A DNA stretch of 64,000 nucleotides from Candidatus Palauibacter polyketidifaciens. Its GTDB lineage: Bacteria > Gemmatimonadota > Gemmatimonadetes > Palauibacterales > Palauibacteraceae. The stretch is from assembly GCF_947581785.1 (NCBI RefSeq), contig NZ_CANPVO010000021.1:1-64000 (forward strand). The letters run 5' to 3'. The number at the start of each line of letters is the position of its first letter. Positions within the stretch are counted from its first letter, which is position 1. Positions 27,199-35,828 of this stretch are shown one piece after another. The position numbers were made by a program, and so were the translations under genes. Below the pieces are notes generated by a model that ran no database searches, was not told the origin of the DNA, and worked only from the letters and a program-made list of their open reading frames with translations.

Positions 27199-28686
27199 AT
27201 GACCGCACCCGCCTTGATCGCGATCGACCAGGGAACGACCTCCACGCGCGCCGTCGCGTTCGATCTCGAGGGGACGGGGGTCGTCAGCGCTCAGCGCGAG
27301 TTGCCTCAGAGTTACCCGAGGCCGGGGAGGGTGGAGCACGATCCCGAGCGCATCCGGGACGACGCGGTCGGGGTGGCGCGGGAGGTCATCGAGGCCGCCG
27401 AGGCGCACGGGTATCAGGTGGCGGCGATCGGCATCACCAACCAGCGCGAGACGACCGTGGTCTGGGAACGCGCGAGCGGCCGGCCGATTCACCCGGCCAT
27501 CGTGTGGCAGGACCGGCGAACGGCGAAGGAATGTGCCGCACTTCGCGAGGCGGGGCACGAGGGGTTGATCGCGCGCCGCACCGGTTTGCGGCTCGATCCG
27601 TACTTCTCCGGCACGAAGCTGGCATGGATCCTCGACAACGTGCCGGGAGCGCGTGAGGCGGCCGGGAAGGGCGAACTGGCTTTCGGGACGATCGACACCT
27701 GGCTGCTCTGGTGCCTGACCGGAGGGCGCGTGCACGCGACGGATGCGTCGAACGCGTCGCGGACCCTCCTCTACGACATCGATGAGGGCCGGTGGCATCC
27801 GGAGCTGCTCGAACTGTTGCGTGTGCCCGCCGGAGTGTTGCCCGAGCTCCGCGATTCCGCCGGCGATTTCGGGGAAACGTCCGAGGGACTCTTCGGCCGC
27901 AAGATCCCGTTGCGGGGCGTTGCCGGCGACCAGCAGGCCGCGCTGTTCGGGCAGGCGGCGTTCGAGCCGGGTGGGATGAAGTTCACCTACGGGACGGGAG
28001 CCTTCGCGCTGCTGAACACGGGCGCGGACCGGCTCGCCTCGCGCCACGGCCTGCTCACGACGGTGGCCTGGCAACTCGGGGGAGAGCGCACGTACGCGCT
28101 CGAGGGCAGCATCTTCGTCGCGGGCGCATCGGTTCAGTGGCTGCGCGATGGACTGGGCATCATTTCCGACGCCGCGGAGACAGAAGCGCTCGCCCGCTCC
28201 GTGGATTCGACGGGTGGGGTCGTGCTGGTCCCCGCCTTCGTAGGGCTGGGCGGCATCCATTGGGATCCGGAAGCCCGCGCCGCTCTGCTGGGAATGACGC
28301 GCGACAGCGGGCGGGCCGAGATCGCGCGGGCGGCGCTCGAGGCGGTCGCCTACCAGTCACGCGAACTGATCGACGCGATGCAGGCCGACGGAGCCCCGCG
28401 ACCGGATGCCTTGCGCGTGGATGGCGGGTTCACGCGAAACGACTGGGCGATGCAGTTTCTCGCCGACATCCTCGACCTCGAGATCGGGCGCCCGGTCGTG
28501 ACGGAGACCACCGCGCTGGGGGCGGCGATGCTGGGCGGCCTGGGTGCCGGCGTATTCGCGGATCTGCCGGAGGTCGCGGCGCTGTGGCGCCACGACTGCG
28601 CGTGGCGGCCCGTCATGGACGCGGAGATGCGCGAAGCGCTCTATTCCGGGTGGCGGCGCGCGGTCGCCCGCGTGCTCACGAACTGA
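27199..28686 (+). CDS. glpK: Glycerol kinase
   Basis: ATP-dependent phosphorylation of glycerol to sn-glycerol 3-phosphate, feeding lipid synthesis or glycolysis. It has 495 residues, normal for FGGY-type GlpK (about 500). Visible motifs are the N-terminal DQGTTSTRAVAFD at 10-22, TNQRETTVVWE near 80, GDQQAALFGQ near 244 and the late GAAMLGGLGAG. The gene is not followed by glpF or glpD, so it stands alone with its own promoter. The ATG start fits the family's opening. Confidence 0.94.
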   Translation: MTAPALIAIDQGTTSTRAVAFDLEGTGVVSAQRELPQSYPRPGRVEHDPERIRDDAVGVAREVIEAAEAHGYQVAAIGITNQRETTVVWERASGRPIHPAIVWQDRRTAKECAALREAGHEGLIARRTGLRLDPYFSGTKLAWILDNVPGAREAAGKGELAFGTIDTWLLWCLTGGRVHATDASNASRTLLYDIDEGRWHPELLELLRVPAGVLPELRDSAGDFGETSEGLFGRKIPLRGVAGDQQAALFGQAAFEPGGMKFTYGTGAFALLNTGADRLASRHGLLTTVAWQLGGERTYALEGSIFVAGASVQWLRDGLGIISDAAETEALARSVDSTGGVVLVPAFVGLGGIHWDPEARAALLGMTRDSGRAEIARAALEAVAYQSRELIDAMQADGAPRPDALRVDGGFTRNDWAMQFLADILDLEIGRPVVTETTALGAAMLGGLGAGVFADLPEVAALWRHDCAWRPVMDAEMREALYSGWRRAVARVLTN

Positions 28687-28728
28687 TATTCTGGCGAACA
28701 ACACCCCCTGTAGCCGCACGAGTAGCTC

Positions 28729-29712
28729 ATGGAAACCACCGGGAGACCGACCGTCCCTGCGGCCGAGGAGATCCTCGGCGGGTATTTCCCCGTACTCGAC
28801 CACGGGTTCGTCGCGCTCGTCGACTACATGGGCTCAGACGCCGATGTAGAGGCGGCGGCTCGCGTCAGCTACGGGGCCGGCACGCGCCGCGTCAGCCAGA
28901 CTCGCGGTCTCGTGCGGTATCTGCGGCGCCACGCGCACACGACGCCGAGCGAGATGGTCGAGTTCAAGTTTCACTGCTCCATGCCGATGTTTGTCGCGCG
29001 GCAGTGGATTCGACACCGCACGGCGTCCGTCAACGAGCTCAGCGCCCGCTACAGTCTCCTGCCTCTGCTGTTCTACGAACCGGACCACGAGCAGTTCGCC
29101 TATCAGAGCCGCCTGAACAATCAGGGCCGGGAGATGGATCCCGCCCCCGGTGACCTCTATCGCAGCGCGGTCGACCGCTGGGAGCAGCTGCGGACGGAAG
29201 CGGCCGATGCCTACGGCTGGCTGCTGTCCGAAGATGTCGCCCGGGAACTCGCGCGGATCGACCTCCCCCTCTCCACTTATACGCAGTGGTACTGGAAGAT
29301 CGATCTGCACAACCTCCTCCACTTCCTTCGACTGCGCGTGGATGCGCATGCGCAGTGGGAAATCCAGCAGTACGGGCGGGTGATGGCCGGCATGCTCCAG
29401 CGGGTCGCGCCGCTGAGCTACGAGGCCTGGGTCGACTATGAAGTGTTGGGGGCGCGCCTGAGCGCGGGCGAACTCAAGGTTCTGCGGAGCCTGCTTCGCG
29501 CGGACGCCGAGTCGGAATCGATCCGCGCCGAAGGGGTCGCTACGAAGGAAGACCTCAAGGCGGCCGGTCTGGCGCCCCGCGAGATCCGCGAACTGCTGGA
29601 CAAGCTCTCCGCCGTTGAACGGCCCGACTTCACGCTCGATCTCTCGAAGATGAAGAGCGCGGAGGAAATGTCCGGAAAGATGGCGAAGGCGGTGCCGGAA
29701 CCCACCGCCTGA
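28729..29712 (+). CDS. thyX: FAD-dependent thymidylate synthase
   Basis: ThyX makes dTMP from dUMP with methylene-tetrahydrofolate and FAD, replacing ThyA. The signature RHRTASVNELSARY lies near residues 98-111, matching the RHRxxSxNxxSxRY consensus. The protein has 327 residues, longer than the usual 220-270, with extra C-terminal sequence rich in Glu, Lys and Arg (near residues 240-327). Nothing suggests that the extra part is a separate domain. The start ATG at 28729 is 42 nt after glpK; no clear Shine-Dalgarno is present. Confidence 0.93.
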   Translation: METTGRPTVPAAEEILGGYFPVLDHGFVALVDYMGSDADVEAAARVSYGAGTRRVSQTRGLVRYLRRHAHTTPSEMVEFKFHCSMPMFVARQWIRHRTASVNELSARYSLLPLLFYEPDHEQFAYQSRLNNQGREMDPAPGDLYRSAVDRWEQLRTEAADAYGWLLSEDVARELARIDLPLSTYTQWYWKIDLHNLLHFLRLRVDAHAQWEIQQYGRVMAGMLQRVAPLSYEAWVDYEVLGARLSAGELKVLRSLLRADAESESIRAEGVATKEDLKAAGLAPREIRELLDKLSAVERPDFTLDLSKMKSAEEMSGKMAKAVPEPTA

Positions 29713-29742
29713 GGGGGCCCCGACGGCGATCCGTCGTCCGGC

Positions 29743-31452
29743 TCACGCCCCTCGCGTCGCCCGACCCGGAAGCGTGCGCGCCGCGAACCATGCCAGCGAC
29801 GCAATCCACAGCGCGTAGAAAACGATCCGAACCGGGTGCAGGGCCAGCGATTCCTGGAACTGCGGGTCCACGCCTCCGACCAGCATCACCGTCCGCGACA
29901 GCTGTTCGGCCGTGAACCATCCCCACAGTATCGCGGCCCACAGAAGACTCCACCGCTTCCATGTCGGCGGCCCCAACTCGGCGGGCAGCCGGCGCACATT
30001 CATGTAGCCGACGACGAGCGTGAACAGGAACATGCTCGACATGGTGAAGGGGCCGGCGATGAGGAGCAGGAAGTCGGGCTGGAGCACATCGAGCGCCTCG
30101 CCGCCTACCCAGGACGCGGTGATGATCCCCATCGCCGCGAGCACGAAGATCGTCAGGAACACCAGGAAGGTCCGCTTCTGGGTGAAGAAGCGCGTCCTGT
30201 ATCCGAAGCGTTCGTAGAAAATGCAGCCCGTGATCCGCGTGACGGTGTCGAGGATCGCGAGTTGCGTCGAGAAGATGACAAAGGATCCGCCCAGGAGGAA
30301 CGCGACCCGAAGCCACAACCCGCCGACGCGCTCGATCGCCTCGCCCTGAAGCGTCACCATGGTGGTCAGGTCGCCGGCCAACTCGGGGTTCCCGGTTCCG
30401 AGCGTCGTCACGACGAGCATGCACGTGATGACGACGCTCAGCAGCGTCAGGAGCACGAACGTGACAAGCAGTTCCTGGTGGACGATCCTCATCCAGCCTC
30501 TGAAACGCCCGAGTTGGGTGGCATCGTTCGTGTCGAAGACGAACCCGGTCGTGCTGATGTCCTCATTGCGTCCACGGATGCCGGCGATCCGTCCCTGGAA
30601 CCGCGCCATCCCGAAGCCCTTGTCGCGCAGCCAGAGCGACTGCGCGAGGAGCAGCGTGCCCCCCGTCCCCGCATACGCCACCGCGAGGATCAGCGTCGGA
30701 AACTGATCGCCCGTGAACAGTTCAGCCGGGGCGCTACCGAAGGAGCCGGCGCCGACCACCAGTTCAAGCAGGTGCGACGGGACGAGGCCGACCACCAGAA
30801 GCGTGATGAGCAACAGGGGGAAGAACCCGGCCACCAGCGCGATCTCGCACCGTTCCAGAACGTTGTAGACGATCCGGGACACCGCGAGCCCGAACCAGAT
30901 GAAGAAGAGCATGAGCAGCGCCATCGGCTGCCACTGGATCTGCGGGCCGCCGCTGATCACGATGATCTGGCCCACGAACTCCGCCGACTGCGAGGCCCAG
31001 CCGGGCCAGAAGAAGCTCACCAGTGTCGCGACGAGGAAGAGCCACGGCCAGAACCCGAGCCGGTCGAGCCGAGCCATGCCGGCGAACGTCGACTCGCCGG
31101 TCGCGATCGTCCAGCGTTCGATTTCTCCGATGACGACGAACTGGGTCACAACGCCGATCCAGAAGAGCCACCAGATGGAGAAACCGTTCGCGGCGACGAG
31201 GTTGGGCCAGAGTAGAAATTCGCCACTGCCCAGGCCCATGCCGAGCGCGATGACGGAGGGGCCGATGACGTGCCTGAGGCGAGGCACCCGCGACATGCGC
31301 CGGACGAACTTGAAGGGCGGTCCGTGGCCGCGCCGCGGGAAGTCGGCGGTGTCCGGCGCGTCCGGTACCGTGCTCTCGTCGAGCGGTTGATAGATGCCGG
31401 CCCGGTACCGGCGTCCCTCCTCGTCGCTCGCGGCGATCGCGTCCGGCACCAT
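29743..31452 (-). CDS. Nramp-fold transporter lacking the usual metal motifs
   Basis: A 569-residue inner-membrane protein with about 11-12 hydrophobic helices after a 60-residue hydrophilic N-terminus. The overall pattern matches Nramp (NRAMP/MntH) transporters of the LeuT fold. Classical Nramp metal-binding residues are DPGN in TM1 and MPH in TM6. Here TM1 reads GLGSGEFLLWPNL and TM6 reads AYAGTGGTLLLAQS, so both metal motifs are replaced. The substrate is therefore unlikely to be handled as in MntH. The gene starts 20 nt after a predicted lipoprotein gene and is probably co-transcribed with it. It is convergent with thyX. Confidence 0.8.
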   Translation of the reverse strand: MVPDAIAASDEEGRRYRAGIYQPLDESTVPDAPDTADFPRRGHGPPFKFVRRMSRVPRLRHVIGPSVIALGMGLGSGEFLLWPNLVAANGFSIWWLFWIGVVTQFVVIGEIERWTIATGESTFAGMARLDRLGFWPWLFLVATLVSFFWPGWASQSAEFVGQIIVISGGPQIQWQPMALLMLFFIWFGLAVSRIVYNVLERCEIALVAGFFPLLLITLLVVGLVPSHLLELVVGAGSFGSAPAELFTGDQFPTLILAVAYAGTGGTLLLAQSLWLRDKGFGMARFQGRIAGIRGRNEDISTTGFVFDTNDATQLGRFRGWMRIVHQELLVTFVLLTLLSVVITCMLVVTTLGTGNPELAGDLTTMVTLQGEAIERVGGLWLRVAFLLGGSFVIFSTQLAILDTVTRITGCIFYERFGYRTRFFTQKRTFLVFLTIFVLAAMGIITASWVGGEALDVLQPDFLLLIAGPFTMSSMFLFTLVVGYMNVRRLPAELGPPTWKRWSLLWAAILWGWFTAEQLSRTVMLVGGVDPQFQESLALHPVRIVFYALWIASLAWFAARTLPGRATRGA

Positions 31453-31472
31453 CGCCCCGGATCCGGGTTCGT

Positions 31473-32276
31473 TCAAAACGTCGGCGGGTCGAAGCGTCCC
31501 TCGGGCACCGTCTCGCCCGCGGCGACGTCCTCGAAGTAGATGAAGCGGCCTCCGCCATCGAGGAGCCGGGTCATGGCGAACCGGATGTCGCCGACGGGCT
31601 CCCAGTCGGACCACCAAATGACGTCCCCGGGCGCCTCCGCCCGCCCCAGGTGATACTGCCAGGCGACCATCCGTCCGGACGCATCGAGGAAGCCCCAGTA
31701 CTGGTCCTCGGTCACACCCAGGCCCTGGTCGAAGCCGAGGTGGATCACGTCGTAGACCCTGCCGTCGGAGAGCGTGCGAGTGCCCTCATACGTGAGGTGC
31801 ACGCCCGGGTCTTCCCACTTGTAGGGCATGATCGCCCAGTAGGTGTCGTTGATAAAGGCGCCATAGCCGCGCCGGAGCGCGGAATCCCGCGCGGCGCCGG
31901 CCAGCTCCTCGCCCGCGACCCACGCGCGTCCGGACGGAACCTTCTCGAGCTCGGGATGCGGCTCGACCTCGTTCACGTTGAAGAGCAGGAGGTGGGACGT
32001 TCCGTCCTCCGCCCAGGCGACGCGATACCGTCCGTCGTACCGGTCCCACGAATGTTCGCGATTTGCCACGACCTCGCCATCGCGTTCCACGATCCAGCGG
32101 AACGACAGGTATCGCGTTCGATCCCACGCCTCCCGTCCACCGAGATTTTCGGCCAGACGCGCGGCGTGCGTGGCCGCGGGGTCGTTCGCCGCCGCCGCCG
32201 CGGTCCCTCCGTCTTCCTGCGCCCCGCCGCACGCGACGAGCGCGGACACCGCCAACACCACAATGGGTCTGTGCAT
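31473..32276 (-). CDS. Predicted outer-membrane or periplasmic lipoprotein
   Basis: A 267-residue lipoprotein I do not recognise by function. A short signal peptide ends in LVACGG (lipobox Cys near residue 16), followed by a low-complexity Ala/Gly/Thr linker. The mature part is beta-rich with many Trp and Tyr residues (for example RYLSFRWIVERDGEVV near residue 56) and a clear WEDPGVHLTYEGTRTL segment. It resembles the LolA/LppX-like or DUF6503-type outer-membrane lipoproteins in length and strand pattern, but this is only an impression. A GGAGAG ribosome-binding site supports the ATG at 32276. The Nramp-fold gene follows after 20 nt. Confidence 0.7.
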   Translation of the reverse strand: MHRPIVVLAVSALVACGGAQEDGGTAAAAANDPAATHAARLAENLGGREAWDRTRYLSFRWIVERDGEVVANREHSWDRYDGRYRVAWAEDGTSHLLLFNVNEVEPHPELEKVPSGRAWVAGEELAGAARDSALRRGYGAFINDTYWAIMPYKWEDPGVHLTYEGTRTLSDGRVYDVIHLGFDQGLGVTEDQYWGFLDASGRMVAWQYHLGRAEAPGDVIWWSDWEPVGDIRFAMTRLLDGGGRFIYFEDVAAGETVPEGRFDPPTF

Positions 32277-32363
32277 GGGATCTCTCCGGACGGGCTGCAA
32301 AAGCGAAGCCGGAAGCTAGTGTCGTGTCCCGGAAATTCGCCATGCGAGCACCGGAGACCGCTG

Positions 32364-34859
32364 TCAGCCTTCGAACTCGAACTCGGCCTGCGAGTCCTCG
32401 CCGGCTTCGCCGCGGAGTGGAGATCCGGCGCGCGCAGGGCGTCCCGAGTGCATCGGGTGTACCGCCTCGACCGCAACGCCCGCCGGCAGTCGCACGGCCG
32501 GGCGCCCGGCCTCGCGAGGAGAGCGACGGATCACGCTGGCCGCCGACGTCGCCTCCACGGAGCCATCGGACAGTTCCCACGCCACCTCGTCCGCGTCGTG
32601 TGCTTCGGTGAATCCCACGAGGCCGCCGGTCCGCTCTCGCTCGGGGAGGACGGTGAACCCCTTGCCCGCCCGTCCCTGGACCTTGAATTCCGTGAACGGA
32701 ATGCGCTTTCCGTAGCCCGCGGCGGTTGCCACGAGCAGATCGGAATCCGCGCGCGGAGCCGCCGCGGCGACCACGACATCGTCGCGCGCGAGGTCGATGG
32801 CTTTGACGCCGCGCGCCGTGCGGCCCATCACGCGGGTGACGGACTCGGGGAACCGGATCGCCTGGCCCGACCGCGTCGCGAACAGGAGGTCGCTGCTCCC
32901 TTCGGTGACGAACGCGGCCACGACCTCGTCGCCGCGCGCGATTCGGGCACCGATGATCCCTGCGCTCCGGGCGTTCGCGTACTCGGACAGCGCCGAGCGC
33001 TTCACGTGCCCCCGTCTCGTGGCGATGACGAGGAACCGGTCATCGGCGAAGGTCTCCGCTGCGAGCAGCGCGACGATCTCGTCCCCCAGCTCCAGCTCGA
33101 TGAACTCTTCCACGTGGCGGCCCCGAGAACTCCGCGTGCCCCTCGGCAGCGCCGAGACGGGTAGCGCGTGCGCGTTGCCGCGGGCCGTGATCGCGAGGAG
33201 CGTATGCGCTCCCCGCGTCAGGAACGCGTGGCGTGCGAAGTCGCCTTCGCGGGCGGACAGCACTTCGGCGCCCGCCATCCCCCCGCCGGTCGCGGCCGGC
33301 TGCGCCTTCACGTAGCCGCCGCGACTCACCAGCACCAGCTGCGCCTCGCCCCCGCCACCCTTCGACAGCCGGAACTCCGCGTCATCGTCGAGAATCTCCG
33401 TCCGCCTGGGGTCGTTGTAGCGGCGTGCGAGCTCCCGGATCTCGTCGCGGAGGAATCCCCGCCGGGCCGCCTCGTCCTCCACGAGCGCGGTCAGACGCGT
33501 GATCTCCTCCCGCAGCGCCTGCAGTTCCTCCGCCAGCCTGTCCCGCTCCAGACCCGTCAGCCGGACGAGCCGCATCGCAAGAATCGCGTCCGCCTGCCGC
33601 TCCGTGAGGCTGAACGCCGCGAGGAGTGCCTTCCGCGCGCCTGCCGGCGTCTTCGAGCCGCGGATGATGTCGATGACGCGGTCGATTTCGTCGAGCGCCG
33701 TCCGCAGCCCCTCGACGACGTGGGCGCGGTCCCGGGCGCGGGCGAGGTCGTGCGCCGCGCCGCGGCGGATCACGGAGAGGCGGTGGTCGATCCACGTACC
33801 GAGGACTGTTCTCAGGTCCAGCTCCTCGGGCTTGCCATCGACGAGCGCGAGCATGATGACGCCGAACGTGTAGCGGAGCTGCGTCTTCTTGAACAGGGTC
33901 GCGAGCACCTTCTTCGGCTTCGCGTCGCGCTTGAGTTCGATCACGAGCCGGATTCCGTCCCGGTCCGACTCGTCGCGCAGGTCGGTGATCGCGTCCGCCC
34001 GCCCGGCGCGCACGAGCTTCGTGATCTGCTCAATAACGCGCGTCTTGTTCACCTGGTAGGGAAGTTCCGTGACGATCAGCGAACTCTTCCCGAACCGACC
34101 TTCCTCCAGGTGGACCCTCGCGCGCATGTCGAGTCGTCCGCGCCCGGTCCGGTAGGCGGACTCGATGCCGGCCCGGCCCTGGATGTATGCGCCCGTCGGG
34201 AAGTCCGGCCCGGGCAGGCGGGCGAGGAGCTCGTCGCTGTCGCAATGCGGGTTCGCGACGAGGTGGTCGACCGCGGCGAGGAGCTCCCCCGCGTTGTGCG
34301 GCGGGATCTTCGTCGCCATGCCGACCGCGATCCCGTCGCTGCCGTTCAGCAGGAGGTGCGGCAGCCGGCAGGGCAGAACCACCGGTTCGGTCAGGCGCCC
34401 ATCGAAGTTGGGCCGCGTGTCGACGGTGTCGCGCTCAATGTCGGCGAGGAGGTCCATCGCGACCGGCGTCATCCGCACTTCCGTGTAGCGGTAGGCGGCG
34501 GCCGAATCGCCATCGATCGAACCGAAGTTACCCTGGCCGTCGATGAGCGGATAGCGCAGCGAGAAGTCCTGGACCATGCGGACGATGGTGTCGTACACCG
34601 CGCCATCCCCATGCGGGTGATACCGGCCCAGCACGTCGCCCACGACCGTCGCGCTTTTCTTGTGCGGGCGCGAGGGGCGCATCCCTTCCTCAAGCATCGC
34701 GTACAGGATTCGGCGGTGAACGGGCTTCAGACCGTCGCGGGCATCGGGGAGCGCACGCTGCACGATGACGCTCATCGAGTAGTCGATGAACGACTCGCGC
34801 ATCTCCTGCTCGAGCGCGCGGCGTTCGATGCGTTCGTGCTGCAGGGTGCCTTGCGTCAC
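32364..34859 (-). CDS. Type IIA topoisomerase A subunit (GyrA/ParC)
   Basis: DNA-cleaving subunit of gyrase or topoisomerase IV, 831 residues. The catalytic tyrosine is Y125 in AYRYTEVRM, and the N-terminal [16 protein letters not shown]-like segment (here [16 protein letters not shown]) is intact. The C-terminal beta-pinwheel repeats are present, seen as GYVKAQ, GNAHAL and GHVKRS. However, the QRRGGKG GyrA box required for DNA wrapping is not found in its usual place (the region reads [13 protein letters not shown]). The quinolone-determining region reads [10 protein letters not shown], with Gly86 at the position of E. coli Ser83 and Asp90 intact. The GTG start is supported by GAGGAGG 7 nt upstream. 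The gyrase/topo IV choice is unresolved. Confidence 0.9.
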   Translation of the reverse strand: MTQGTLQHERIERRALEQEMRESFIDYSMSVIVQRALPDARDGLKPVHRRILYAMLEEGMRPSRPHKKSATVVGDVLGRYHPHGDGAVYDTIVRMVQDFSLRYPLIDGQGNFGSIDGDSAAAYRYTEVRMTPVAMDLLADIERDTVDTRPNFDGRLTEPVVLPCRLPHLLLNGSDGIAVGMATKIPPHNAGELLAAVDHLVANPHCDSDELLARLPGPDFPTGAYIQGRAGIESAYRTGRGRLDMRARVHLEEGRFGKSSLIVTELPYQVNKTRVIEQITKLVRAGRADAITDLRDESDRDGIRLVIELKRDAKPKKVLATLFKKTQLRYTFGVIMLALVDGKPEELDLRTVLGTWIDHRLSVIRRGAAHDLARARDRAHVVEGLRTALDEIDRVIDIIRGSKTPAGARKALLAAFSLTERQADAILAMRLVRLTGLERDRLAEELQALREEITRLTALVEDEAARRGFLRDEIRELARRYNDPRRTEILDDDAEFRLSKGGGGEAQLVLVSRGGYVKAQPAATGGGMAGAEVLSAREGDFARHAFLTRGAHTLLAITARGNAHALPVSALPRGTRSSRGRHVEEFIELELGDEIVALLAAETFADDRFLVIATRRGHVKRSALSEYANARSAGIIGARIARGDEVVAAFVTEGSSDLLFATRSGQAIRFPESVTRVMGRTARGVKAIDLARDDVVVAAAAPRADSDLLVATAAGYGKRIPFTEFKVQGRAGKGFTVLPERERTGGLVGFTEAHDADEVAWELSDGSVEATSAASVIRRSPREAGRPAVRLPAGVAVEAVHPMHSGRPARAGSPLRGEAGEDSQAEFEFEG

Positions 34860-34935
34860 TGCCGTGCCTCCTCTTCCACCTCAACCATCCTCGTCATCAT
34901 CATCCCGCGCCGGCCCCGGCCGGCGGGACCCTGTG

Positions 34936-35331
34936 CTACTCACACAGCAGGTCGGCGGTCGCGCGCTGCGCCTCGGAAGGCGTCGCGGGCATGGCGATCA
35001 CGAAGCCCTTGCGGTTCGCCGCGTCGGGCAGATGGATCAGCATGGGACCCGACGGGAACGGGTCCGGCGCGCGTGCCGCGAGTCCTTCCTCCGAGATCGT
35101 GAAGAGGTTCCCGGGCTCGAGGCGGGAAGCGAGCCACGCCCCGTAGGAAAGCCACGCCGCCAACGTATCGTCGCCCCCCGCTACGCCTTCCACCTCCGAC
35201 CGGTAGCGTGCAACGGCACGCTCGTAGGCTTCGCCGTCGCGCGTCTTCAACCGCAGGAGGAGTTGTCGGTAGAGGGGCTGTACGTCCTCGATCCCGTGCT
35301 CGGCCAGCGCCTGCGCGTAGGTCTCCGTCAT
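34936..35331 (-). CDS. Small hypothetical protein
   Basis: A 131-residue soluble protein that I do not recognise. The first 60 residues are helical (with repeated hydrophobic positions in LYRQLLLRLKTRDGEAYE), and the second half contains a beta-rich FTISEEGLAARAP and GPMLIHLPDAANRKGFVIAMP stretch, ending in Cys-Glu. The start ATG at 35331 is preceded by GAGAGGA; the open frame upstream adds only a charged, low-quality leader. It may be co-transcribed with the topoisomerase gene 76 nt downstream. Confidence 0.6.
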   Translation of the reverse strand: MTETYAQALAEHGIEDVQPLYRQLLLRLKTRDGEAYERAVARYRSEVEGVAGGDDTLAAWLSYGAWLASRLEPGNLFTISEEGLAARAPDPFPSGPMLIHLPDAANRKGFVIAMPATPSEAQRATADLLCE

Positions 35332-35418
35332 CCCATCCTCTCCGTCCGCGTCGCCACGCGCGTCCGTTTTCACGGGTCCGCCACACTCACATGTTCCCGG
35401 GGCGTCCGCCCGCGGGGA

Positions 35419-35664
35419 TCAGTCGTTATGGGCCAGTTCGTACTCCCGCTGCGCTCGCGTCCGTTCGCTCCCGAGCTTCGCGTCGCGTTTCTTCGCCGCG
35501 GCAAGCGACCGTTCCCTGCGGGCATCGGAGTGGACGCGCGGGAGGGAGATGAGTCGGTCCAGCTCCGCACTCCCGCATGAAGAGCACGCGGGCGTCATCG
35601 ACCCCCTCACGAGGAGTTCGAACTCGTGTGAGCACTCGCGGCACCGGTACTCGTATATCGGCAT
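35419..35664 (-). CDS. FmdB-family zinc ribbon protein
   Basis: An 81-residue protein with the FmdB zinc-ribbon signature: MPIYEYRC-x2-C-x3-F-E near the N-terminus and CSSCG at about residue 28. Four cysteines in two pairs (C8/C11 and C28/C31) would bind one zinc ion. The rest is a basic, helical tail with many Arg, Lys and Glu residues. FmdB-type proteins are widespread and of unclear function; some are proposed regulators. The ATG is supported by a GGAGGG ribosome-binding site. Confidence 0.85.
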   Translation of the reverse strand: MPIYEYRCRECSHEFELLVRGSMTPACSSCGSAELDRLISLPRVHSDARRERSLAAAKKRDAKLGSERTRAQREYELAHND

Positions 35665-35760
35665 GGACCCTCCAGTCGCGCGGTACTCCGCAGCATGCTT
35701 TTCAACGGTCCCGCGGGCAAGTCGCCGCCCGCCTCACGGATCCCCGGCGCGGTCTCCGCT

Positions 35761-35790
35761 TTGACAGACTCCGACCGCCGGTCGGATAAT
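35761..35790 (+). promoter_or_regulatory. Promoter of the Vps10-domain gene
   Basis: TTGACA (35761-35766) and GATAAT (35785-35790) are near-consensus boxes spaced by 18 nt. The ATG at 35829 lies 38 nt beyond the -10 and has a GAGAGAG ribosome-binding site, so this transcript has a normal leader, unlike the leaderless promoters in the window. Confidence 0.6.
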
Positions 35791-35828
35791 GCCGGATTGC
35801 CACCCGGATCCGCACCGAGAGAGACTCC

